Source: Bacillota bacterium
GTDB taxonomy: Bacteria; Bacillota; Clostridia; Acetivibrionales; DTU013
DNA length: 64,000 nt
NCBI GenBank assembly: GCA_023411575.1
Contig: JAEYOP010000063.1
Span: forward strand, 124,001 to 188,000
Direction: 5' to 3'
A program made the position numbers and the translations under genes. The notes beneath the pieces are model-generated. The model saw nothing but the letters and a program-made list of their open reading frames with translations, had not been told where the DNA came from and made no database searches. This document shows, piece after piece, positions 8,107 to 15,299 of this stretch; the stretch's first letter is position 1, and every line of letters starts with the position of its first letter.

Positions 8107-10167
8107 TTAATCCCGTTGCGGCTGTTCCGTGTGACCTATGCACACCACGCGCGGGCTCATGGGTTTCAAGCCTGCGCTTATCCGCAGGCCCTCCGCGGTC
8201 CATGCGGCATCCGCTCCCTGAACCGCCAGTCTTCCGCCGCTTCCAAGCAACTCCGCCGGGATCGTGCATTCCAGTGCCCTTTCTTCATCAGTCGGATTAA
8301 ATAGGCACAGAACCCCTCCCCATACTCCCGGAAGCGTGTGAAAATGCATGTTTTCCGCCAGTCCCCAGAATTTTCCCCGGACAAAATAAGGCTTTAACTG
8401 CCGGTACCGGCTCGCACTTTCCTTATAGGCGGAAAACCTCTTTTCCCGGTCGTACTCCGGCAGGCCTCCTTCAAAATCTTCCACCGTCTTATGGCTGTAT
8501 TTGCCGCCGATCCCAAGATGTCTTACGGTGGATGCACACCACCAGAAAAACAGGCACTCGTCATTGTCTGCGGCCATTGTAATATGAAGATAGAGCGGAA
8601 TCGCAGAGGCAAGATTGTAGTAGTACAGGGATAATGCCCTTCCGGTTCTGAGGTCGTTCAGGCAATTCCACATGTATTCAAAACCCCAATTTTCGTTGTA
8701 CGAGCCGGATTCCCCGAAGCCCTGCCTGAAATAACCGGGCACATACAACGCCGTGCACCAGGGCCAGACCGGATCATGGACCTCCGTGACCAGCCCGGGG
8801 CAGCGGTCTCTGACCTCCTTTGCAAGCCGGTATACCGCCTTGACGTGCTCCACGGGCGCCGACGGAATCCCGTGCCCGTGATTGGGGTCGTGGCAGCTGC
8901 CGCGCCAGTCCATTTCATCAAACATCATGAATTTGATTCCCTGCTTTGAAATCCGGAGGATCCGCCGGAGCTTTTCGCTGTAAAATTCGGGATCGCACAG
9001 GCAATACTCCCATATCAGCCCCGGAGGCCCCGAGTTCTCGGGTCTTTTGAGCTGACCCGGTTCATGCAGGATCATATGCTCCCCATCAAAAGGATTGGTA
9101 TAAGACCGCAGAATTGTCCTGTATCCGAGGTCGAGACCGTACTCCTCCTTCAGGATTTCAACCAACTCCCTGACGCTCCCGAGCCTTGTTTCATCCCATA
9201 TCGTCGCTCCTTCCGCCGTCTCCCAGCCCGGATCGAGATAAAGGAGCTCGCAGCGGCATTCCCTTGCCAGTTCCGCTTCCTTCAACAGCGCTTCCCTCGT
9301 GTAGTTCTCCATCAGCTTTCCTGTATCGGAGTGGAACCACCCGATATCATAAAGCTCGTTCCAGTTCAGCGGCGGATTGTAATCCTCCGGATGCCCGTGA
9401 CCTTTATCCTCGATATAGTCCCTGTATGTGTAAAACGCCTGTTCCAGTCCGCCGTCGAACGGCATATAGCAGGTTTCTCCGAAGGAGAAGCTTTTCCCCG
9501 GGGCCAGACTCCTCACCGCCCACGGCTCGCCGTAAAGGCACATGCCCGCGCCGCCGAAGCACAGCGTAGACGGGCTCTCCGCCGTATCGGGAAATGCGGT
9601 TGAAAGTTCAATATCGTCGTTGTTGTATTTCATAACAACAAGCCCTTTGTCTCTCAGCATCCAGGCAAAGGCCTCCGAACGGAGCCTTCCTTCTTCCCGG
9701 ACAGGAGGCTCTCTCCGGAAGGAATCGGTGTAGACCGCATTCCGGTATTCGCCTCTTAGGAGCATTTCCGTCGTATAGTCCTGGAGACTCCCGTCCAACT
9801 GCACCCTGAAGGGTATGCCGCACAGGTTCCAGCCGGGATGCTCCCCCAGATCTGCAACCATGCCGAACTGGACGTCTTCTATTTCTACGGGCTGCCTGTT
9901 CGTATTCCTGAGAGTTATCCTCTCCTTGATCCCATCGCCGTGCCTCCGAAGGCTGTGCAGCACTTCCACCCCGCTGTCCCTGAAAACGCCCCTGATTTCA
10001 AGGCCCTGCCTTCCTCTCCGGACCATCTCCTTTCCGGACAGGCCGGAGACCCGGAAGCTCCTCCCGCCGATCCGGCCGCTGATCGTATAGCGGTAACCCC
10101 TCCCGGAAAACCGCATTCCATGCTCTTTCCATATCAGTTCTCCACTTTGCAGATCATAGTCCAGCAT
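8107..10167 (-). CDS. GH36-like glycoside hydrolase (alpha-galactosidase superfamily)
   Basis: This 686-residue intracellular enzyme resembles clan GH-D alpha-galactosidases. An N-terminal beta-sandwich (to about residue 270) is followed by a (beta/alpha)8 barrel and a short C-terminal beta domain. Barrel landmarks are YLDPGWE, GLDLGYRT, and IKFMMFDEMDWRGSC, where an Asp at the strand end is the candidate nucleophile. The usual GH36 WKxDxN and SCxxGxxRxD motifs are not exact, so it belongs to a divergent subgroup and the substrate may not be galactose. It lies between the permeases and the isomerase in the same operon, with AAAAGGAG about ten bases before the ATG. Confidence 0.7.
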   Translation of the reverse strand: MLDYDLQSGELIWKEHGMRFSGRGYRYTISGRIGGRSFRVSGLSGKEMVRRGRQGLEIRGVFRDSGVEVLHSLRRHGDGIKERITLRNTNRQPVEIEDVQFGMVADLGEHPGWNLCGIPFRVQLDGSLQDYTTEMLLRGEYRNAVYTDSFRREPPVREEGRLRSEAFAWMLRDKGLVVMKYNNDDIELSTAFPDTAESPSTLCFGGAGMCLYGEPWAVRSLAPGKSFSFGETCYMPFDGGLEQAFYTYRDYIEDKGHGHPEDYNPPLNWNELYDIGWFHSDTGKLMENYTREALLKEAELARECRCELLYLDPGWETAEGATIWDETRLGSVRELVEILKEEYGLDLGYRTILRSYTNPFDGEHMILHEPGQLKRPENSGPPGLIWEYCLCDPEFYSEKLRRILRISKQGIKFMMFDEMDWRGSCHDPNHGHGIPSAPVEHVKAVYRLAKEVRDRCPGLVTEVHDPVWPWCTALYVPGYFRQGFGESGSYNENWGFEYMWNCLNDLRTGRALSLYYYNLASAIPLYLHITMAADNDECLFFWWCASTVRHLGIGGKYSHKTVEDFEGGLPEYDREKRFSAYKESASRYRQLKPYFVRGKFWGLAENMHFHTLPGVWGGVLCLFNPTDEERALECTIPAELLGSGGRLAVQGADAAWTAEGLRISAGLKPMSPRVVCIGHTEQPQRD

Positions 10168-10218
10168 GTGTCCAAGCTCCTTTTCCGTGCTCGCCTTTCC
10201 TCCGGGTGCTTCCCGCTT

Positions 10219-11136
10219 TTACCCCTTCAATCCGGAACCGGCTGCCATCCCTTCCTGCAGCTGCTTCTGGAACAGAATATAGATCAGAATCATGGGCAGC
10301 ATTCCGATCACCAACCCGGCAAAAAGCGCCCCAAAATCGGTACGGTACTGCATGGTTCCGGAAAGGTTCGATATCCCGACGGGAACCGTATATTTCTTTG
10401 GGTTCGTGATGAAGGTCAGCGCTATGATATATTCGTTCCAGAAGTTCATCACGTTGATAATTCCCGCAATGACCAGCCCGGGCTTCGAGAGCGGCAATAC
10501 GATACGGAAAAAGGTAGCGTAGTATGAAGCGCCGTCTATGGTGGCCGCTTCTGAAAACGCGTCCGGGATTTTCCGCATGAACCCGTAAATCAGAAACACT
10601 GCGAAGGGCAGGCTTGTAAAGGCATATATGAGGATGAGTCCGCTCAGCTTTTCCGTCAGATGCAGGGATTGGGAAAAGAAATACAGTGGCACAAAGGAAA
10701 CAATCGCAGGCACCATGGTTCCCGAAAGAAAAAAAAGCAGCAGCATTTTACTGCCGAAAAACCGGAATTTGGACAGCACGTAAGCCGCCATCGACGACAC
10801 CAGCAGGGAAAGCAGCAGAGCCCCCGCGACAACATACAGGCTGTTGGCGAAAAAATGGCCGAATTCCGCGGTCACCCATGCATTCACGTAGTTTTCAAAG
10901 TGAAAAACCCCCGGAAGGCCCAGCGGATCGGCGTAAAAAGCCTTGTTATCCTTCAGGGAGGAATACATCGTCCACAGCAGGGGAAATACCACCGTAACGG
11001 TCCAGCCAAGCAGCAGGACCCTGAACGCGTTCACGGCGGCAAGCTCCTTCAGCCTTTGGCCCCGGATGCCCGAAGGCTTCTTTGTATTGAGTGCTTTTGG
11101 GTCATATTGAGTTGGGTCATATTGAATCTGTTCCAC
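10219..11136 (-). CDS. Carbohydrate ABC transporter permease, CUT1 family (MalG type)
   Basis: This inner permease subunit of about 305 residues has six predicted membrane helices. The EAA loop EAATIDGASYYATFFRIVLPLSKPG contacts the ATPase. The first 35 residues are a cytoplasmic tail containing a short duplication (QYDPTQYDP). The start is a GTG at 11136 preceded by GGGAGG seven bases away. It pairs with the adjacent MalF-type subunit (17-base gap). No ATPase gene is present in the operon, so it probably uses a shared MsmK-like ATPase. The substrate is presumably the oligosaccharide attacked by the downstream hydrolases. Confidence 0.93.
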   Translation of the reverse strand: MEQIQYDPTQYDPKALNTKKPSGIRGQRLKELAAVNAFRVLLLGWTVTVVFPLLWTMYSSLKDNKAFYADPLGLPGVFHFENYVNAWVTAEFGHFFANSLYVVAGALLLSLLVSSMAAYVLSKFRFFGSKMLLLFFLSGTMVPAIVSFVPLYFFSQSLHLTEKLSGLILIYAFTSLPFAVFLIYGFMRKIPDAFSEAATIDGASYYATFFRIVLPLSKPGLVIAGIINVMNFWNEYIIALTFITNPKKYTVPVGISNLSGTMQYRTDFGALFAGLVIGMLPMILIYILFQKQLQEGMAAGSGLKG

Positions 11137-11153
11137 TTCTATTCCTCCCAGTC

Positions 11154-12059
11154 CTACATATCGATTTCCTTATGCATCAGTTTATTGGTAATGGCGGTGA
11201 CCGCAAGGACGACGACGAAAAGCACGACGCCGATGGAAATGGCGTATCCCGCGTGGTACTGCTTGAAGGTCTGGTCGTAAATATAGGAGCCTACGACCTG
11301 CGACGCGTTGTCCGGACCGCCCTGGGTCATGGCAAGCACCAGAATAAAGGTGGTGTTGAAGGTCGTAATGATGATCGTGACGACGGAAAACTTGATCTGC
11401 TCCCAGATCATAGGAAGGATCAGATGGAACAGCTGCCTCCATTCCCCGGCTCCGTCAATAAAGGCGGAATCAAAGAGTTCGTCGGGGATCCCTTTGATGG
11501 CGGCGATAAAGATGATCATGAACAGGCCCACCGCCGCCCACGTCACCACCGGAACGACAGCTCCGATCACGGTCCCCTTTTCGCCGAGCCAGGCATGGGT
11601 CCATTCCTCCAGTCCCAATTTCACCAATACCGAATTCAAAATGCCGAAGGAGGGATAATATACATAAGACCATATATTGGCGATAATGATAACGGAGAGA
11701 ATATTGGGGAAGAAAAACAAAATACGGTAGAGGGATTTTTCCCTCGTCCCCAGCTTGGAACGGGTCAGTGCAATGGCAAACAGCAGCGATATGGAAACGA
11801 TCAGCAGGATCTTCCAAAAAAGAATCACGAATTCGTTTTTGAAAGCCCCGATGACATACGGGTCCGTGAGCAACTGCGTGTAATTGCCGATGCCGACAAA
11901 TTTCATTTCCGCCGTAACGCCGGACCATTGATACAGGCTGTAATACATCCCCTTCAGCATGGGATACATCACAAACAGGGAAAACCCGACCAGGGCAGGC
12001 AGTATGAATATGGCTATGAATAGGTTTCTCGAGTAATCTTTTTTCATTGCAGAAGTCAT
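11154..12059 (-). CDS. Carbohydrate ABC transporter permease, CUT1 family (MalF type)
   Basis: This is the first permease subunit (301 residues, six or more membrane helices), starting with a short basic cytoplasmic segment. The EAA-like loop reads DSAFIDGAGEWRQLFHLILPMI. The ATG at 12059 has AAAGGTG eight bases upstream; a GTG three codons earlier is less well placed. It follows the SBP1 gene after an intergenic hairpin and precedes the MalG-type subunit. Confidence 0.93.
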   Translation of the reverse strand: MTSAMKKDYSRNLFIAIFILPALVGFSLFVMYPMLKGMYYSLYQWSGVTAEMKFVGIGNYTQLLTDPYVIGAFKNEFVILFWKILLIVSISLLFAIALTRSKLGTREKSLYRILFFFPNILSVIIIANIWSYVYYPSFGILNSVLVKLGLEEWTHAWLGEKGTVIGAVVPVVTWAAVGLFMIIFIAAIKGIPDELFDSAFIDGAGEWRQLFHLILPMIWEQIKFSVVTIIITTFNTTFILVLAMTQGGPDNASQVVGSYIYDQTFKQYHAGYAISIGVVLFVVVLAVTAITNKLMHKEIDM

Positions 12060-12078
12060 ATTGATCACACCTTTAGAC

Positions 12079-12117
12079 GATACCGGCCGGCAGCTTTGGA
12101 ATCTGCCAGCCGGTATC
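12079..12117 (-). promoter_or_regulatory. Intra-operon hairpin between SBP1 and its permeases
   Basis: Two 15-base arms (12079-12093 and 12103-12117) pair with a single G-U wobble around a 9-base loop. No U-run follows on the minus-strand transcript. The hairpin more likely protects the SBP mRNA 3' end or lets only part of transcription through, as in other SBP-permease junctions. Confidence 0.7.
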
Positions 12118-12143
12118 CCACAGATTATTCTTGTACCGTCGGA

Positions 12144-13529
12144 CTATTTTTTGGAGGCCAGGACTCTGGCCGCTTCCTTCTCCAGGTTTTCGCAGTACTG
12201 GTCCACTGTCATATCGCCCAGCACGATGGAAGTGAGCTGGTCTTCCCACATCTTCTGAACCTCCGGAATGGCAGTCGAGGTAGAGGTGGCGATCTGAACC
12301 TCCGGATCAGCCAACACGTTCAGACAGCTCTTGACCATATCGCTCTTGATGTCCACATTGGAGGTGTCGATTTTGTAGCAGGTCGGCGCCCCGACGATTT
12401 CAATAAACCGCTTTACGGATTCATCCCTGTAAATGTACGCCATGAACGCCAGTGCCGCTTCCTTGTTCTTGGCCGTGGCGGCGATGGCATTGTTGACGCC
12501 GCTGCCCACCAGGCTGACCTTCTGGCCGGCGGACCGGATAGCGGCCGCGTTATACTGCATGACAAAGCCTTCGGGAATATCCTTCTTCATCTCATTTTCA
12601 ACCCACAAGCCGTTTGCGATGAACGCCGCTTTTCCGTTCAGCCATTCCATCTGGGACTGGGTGTGGTTCAATGCGGTGATCCCTTTCTGGATGTATCCTT
12701 TTTGAGCAAGGGTCGCTATTTTGGAAATGACGTTTTTATACGGCTGGCTTGTGAAAACGCCCGGCTTCCCTGCCATGGTGTCCTCCCACAGCTGCTGGCC
12801 GCCTTCCGCGATCAGAGCCGGCTGGACAAACGCCTGGTACAGGTAGGTGGGATAAATGCCAGGATAGTTGAGGAGAGCGATGTTCTTGGCTTTCAGGGCT
12901 TCTCCTGCCGCCAGGAATTCCTCGAAGTTCTGGGGAACGGCTATTCCGTTGTCCTTCAGCAGCTTGTCGTCATAAAACAGCGCCATCGCGTTGAAAATAT
13001 ACGGGGCGAAATATTCTCCGCCGTTGATTTTGGATATGATGCCGGGGATCATGTGCTCCCGGATAGACTTGCCGTCCGCCGACTTGGTGTTGTCGAAGAA
13101 GTCCTTCAAATCCATCAGCTTGCCGTCGATGGCGAACGCATTGTTCACGCCCTGGTCGCCGTCGCAGTAGACAAAATCCGGAGGATTGTCGCTGAGCCAT
13201 CTGGTTTTCATTTGCTCGTTGACCTTGGGACCCATATTTTCGATCACGTTGAGTTCGGGATTTTCCTTTTTAAAGCCTTCCAGCATTTCTTTCCACCAGG
13301 TATCGCCGTAACCGCCGACAAAGATCTGCACTTCAAAATCACCCTTCAGGCCTGCGGTTTCCGCCGGTTCGGACGCCTGCGCCGACTCTGCGGGCTGTGT
13401 GGATTCGACGTTGGCCGCGCTTTCCGCCGCCGGCTCCGATTTGGTTCCGCCACATCCGGTCAAAAACAGGGATACGATCATGGAAACAATCGCCAATAAA
13501 GCAATGGACCTTAAAAATCTCTTTTTCAT
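12144..13529 (-). CDS. Extracellular sugar-binding lipoprotein, family 1 SBP (SBP1)
   Basis: This binding protein of about 461 residues has a lipoprotein signal (basic start, hydrophobic core, lipobox LTGC), so it is anchored to the outer face of the membrane. A Ser/Ala/Glu-rich linker leads into the family 1 SBP fold, with an early strand EVQIFVGGYGDTWW and the acceptor pattern NPPDFVYCDGDQ. The ATG at 13529 is preceded by AGGGG eight bases away and was preferred to one six codons upstream. It heads the eight-gene operon and is a clear paralogue of the neighbouring SBP2 gene. It is expected to deliver oligosaccharide to the permeases directly downstream. Confidence 0.92.
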   Translation of the reverse strand: MKKRFLRSIALLAIVSMIVSLFLTGCGGTKSEPAAESAANVESTQPAESAQASEPAETAGLKGDFEVQIFVGGYGDTWWKEMLEGFKKENPELNVIENMGPKVNEQMKTRWLSDNPPDFVYCDGDQGVNNAFAIDGKLMDLKDFFDNTKSADGKSIREHMIPGIISKINGGEYFAPYIFNAMALFYDDKLLKDNGIAVPQNFEEFLAAGEALKAKNIALLNYPGIYPTYLYQAFVQPALIAEGGQQLWEDTMAGKPGVFTSQPYKNVISKIATLAQKGYIQKGITALNHTQSQMEWLNGKAAFIANGLWVENEMKKDIPEGFVMQYNAAAIRSAGQKVSLVGSGVNNAIAATAKNKEAALAFMAYIYRDESVKRFIEIVGAPTCYKIDTSNVDIKSDMVKSCLNVLADPEVQIATSTSTAIPEVQKMWEDQLTSIVLGDMTVDQYCENLEKEAARVLASKK

Positions 13530-13567
13530 TTCATTTTCCCCTTCCATTCCTGTTCCGAATTTATCCT

Positions 13568-13602
13568 AGAGATCTCTATGGCACCATTATACAACCCGCG
13601 GG
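13568..13602 (-). promoter_or_regulatory. Promoter region of the SBP1 operon with two short palindromes
   Basis: A perfect TATAAT -10 element lies at 13586-13591 on the minus strand. The -35 region is poor, which suits an activator-dependent promoter. A 10-bp palindrome AGAGATCTCT (13568-13577) lies at the expected start site and CCCGCGGG (13595-13602) lies in the spacer. Either could be an operator. Confidence 0.45.
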
Positions 13603-13682
13603 CCGATATTCATCAGGGATAGTTTTTATATGGTAGGTTTGTTTTTTTTAGTTCCTTTCCTTCTCCAACACGGCAAGACACA

Positions 13683-13714
13683 ATAAAAAAAGACCAAACA
13701 CGAATATCTGGTCT
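13683..13714 (-). terminator. Rho-independent terminator of SBP2
   Basis: On the minus strand the stem AGACCA/TGGTCT with a 12-base loop is followed by a run of seven T. It lies just after the SBP2 stop and separates SBP2 from the SBP1 operon. Confidence 0.75.
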
Positions 13715-13734
13715 TCTTCCGTCCGTTCTCGGCC

Positions 13735-15108
13735 TCAGTCCTTGCTTTGCTCCGCCGCCACCCTGTCCGCCACCGCCTGGATTTCGCGGCAGGCCTCCCG
13801 TGCGGTTGCCTTGCCGGTTATAATGTCGTTCAACGAATTATACATCGCTGTGGTAACCTCGTTATGCATTTCCTTGTTGTACAGGAAAAGAATGTCCGGG
13901 TCCGCGATCCATTTCTGGACGTTCTTGACCCTCTCGCTGACATTGGCGTCGCTTAAGTCCATTTTATAAGCGGTAGGCACCCCGGTGATTTCCGTAAACC
14001 TTCTCATGATGTCCTCCCGGTAGAGAAACGCCAGCCATGCCCTGGCTGCTTCCGGGTTTTTCCCGTCCCTGGCAAGACACAGGTCGTGAGCATACGCGCA
14101 AACCACATATTTTTGCCCCTTGTCCTGGATCAGGGAGGGAATGAAAGCCATTTCAAAATCGGCGGGAATATCGTTTTTCATTTCGTTTTCCAGCCAGAGT
14201 CCGTTTGGAATAAAAGCGGATTTGCCGTTCAGCCATTCCCTTTGGGACTGGATATGGTCCATGGAAAGGGAGCTCTTGAGGACCGAATTGTCCGTTTTGG
14301 AAAGCTCCTCGATTTTGTACAGGCTTTTGTAGAACGGCTCACTGACAAACACGCCGGGCTTCAGGTTCAGGATGTCGTCAAAGATCTGCTGTCCGCCCTC
14401 CAGGGCCAGATTCTGCCGGACAAAGCCCAGATACAGGTAATTGGGATATACCCCCGGATAATTCAGCAGCGCGACATTCTTCTCTTTCAATTCGGCGGCC
14501 AGGCCCAGAAACTCTTCAAAATTGGTTGGCACTTTCAATCCGCTGTCCTTGAAAAATTTTGCGTTGTACCACATGCCCAGCGTTCCGAATATATAGGGTG
14601 CAAAATAAATCTTTCCGTCCGTTTCAGGGATGAAGCCCTTGTAGAGATTATCCCGGATCAGGGCCGTTCCGTCCTCTGTCCTGCTGGTGTCGAAGAACTC
14701 CTTCAAATCCATCAGGAGACCTTTTTTCAGCAGCTCATCATCTGGGAATTCACGCCCGTCCACAAAGGCAAAATCGGGGGGATCGCCGCTGAGCCACCGG
14801 GGAGCCATCTCATTGTTGATGTCCGCGCCCATTTGCTTGATCACGCGGACCTTCGGATGCTCCTTTACAAAGGTTTCTATTGCCTCATTCCAGAACTCCG
14901 CGCCGAAGCCGCCGACAAAAATCTGCAACTCCAGATCGCCTTTCAGCTCCTGGGCCGGCACGCTGCCGGAAGAAACGGTCTGCGCCGCGCCGCTCCCGGT
15001 TGACGCCGCCTCTCCGATGGGCTCACCGCAGGCAGTCAGGGACAATGCCGCCAATAATATGTATAAAATATGCCTGGAAATGAATCCGATCCCGTCATAT
15101 TTCCCCAT
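13735..15108 (-). CDS. Extracellular sugar-binding lipoprotein, family 1 SBP (SBP2, orphan)
   Basis: This binding lipoprotein of about 457 residues (lipobox LTAC) parallels SBP1 along its length: DLELQIFVGGFGAEFW, GDPPDFAFVDG, YLGFVRQNLALEGGQQIFDD and so on. It is expressed alone, with a strong promoter upstream and a terminator downstream, and has no permease of its own. It therefore probably feeds the permeases encoded in the next operon, widening the range of sugars taken up. The ATG at 15108 has GGAGGGGG about five bases upstream, which makes the ATG six codons earlier unlikely. Confidence 0.9.
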   Translation of the reverse strand: MGKYDGIGFISRHILYILLAALSLTACGEPIGEAASTGSGAAQTVSSGSVPAQELKGDLELQIFVGGFGAEFWNEAIETFVKEHPKVRVIKQMGADINNEMAPRWLSGDPPDFAFVDGREFPDDELLKKGLLMDLKEFFDTSRTEDGTALIRDNLYKGFIPETDGKIYFAPYIFGTLGMWYNAKFFKDSGLKVPTNFEEFLGLAAELKEKNVALLNYPGVYPNYLYLGFVRQNLALEGGQQIFDDILNLKPGVFVSEPFYKSLYKIEELSKTDNSVLKSSLSMDHIQSQREWLNGKSAFIPNGLWLENEMKNDIPADFEMAFIPSLIQDKGQKYVVCAYAHDLCLARDGKNPEAARAWLAFLYREDIMRRFTEITGVPTAYKMDLSDANVSERVKNVQKWIADPDILFLYNKEMHNEVTTAMYNSLNDIITGKATAREACREIQAVADRVAAEQSKD

Positions 15109-15159
15109 AGTCCCCCTCCAAAACATTTAGTGCGGAGCAGTAAAAAAACCGACGCTTGT

Positions 15160-15202
15160 ATTTTAGCACACTTATTTCTTATTATCAAATCCCCCGGGAT
15201 TT
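15160..15202 (-). promoter_or_regulatory. Promoter of SBP2 with upstream inverted repeat
   Basis: On the minus strand TTGATA (15183-15188) and TAAAAT (15160-15165) are 17 bases apart. An inverted repeat AAATCCC-N2-GGGATTT (15187-15202) sits directly upstream of and touching the -35 box, a position suited to an activator or catabolite regulator. Confidence 0.65.
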
Positions 15203-15230
15203 CCGGGCAAATCCTTCGAACCGAAGATAC

Positions 15231-15268
15231 GAAAAAGCACAGTGACATGGCGATATGCCACACCACTG
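15231..15268 (-). terminator. Terminator after the GH94 gene
   Basis: Two 12-base arms (15240-15251 and 15257-15268) pair fully with three wobble pairs around the loop, followed on the minus strand by a short T-rich run. It closes the SBP4-to-GH94 operon. Confidence 0.65.
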
Positions 15269-15299
15269 CGCCCGTATATTAAGCCCGCCTGTCCTGCGG

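Noticed and set aside
12079..12117. Terminator reading for the hairpin between SBP1 and its permeases
   Set aside because: No U-run follows, and the downstream permease genes have no clear separate promoter, so full termination would silence them.
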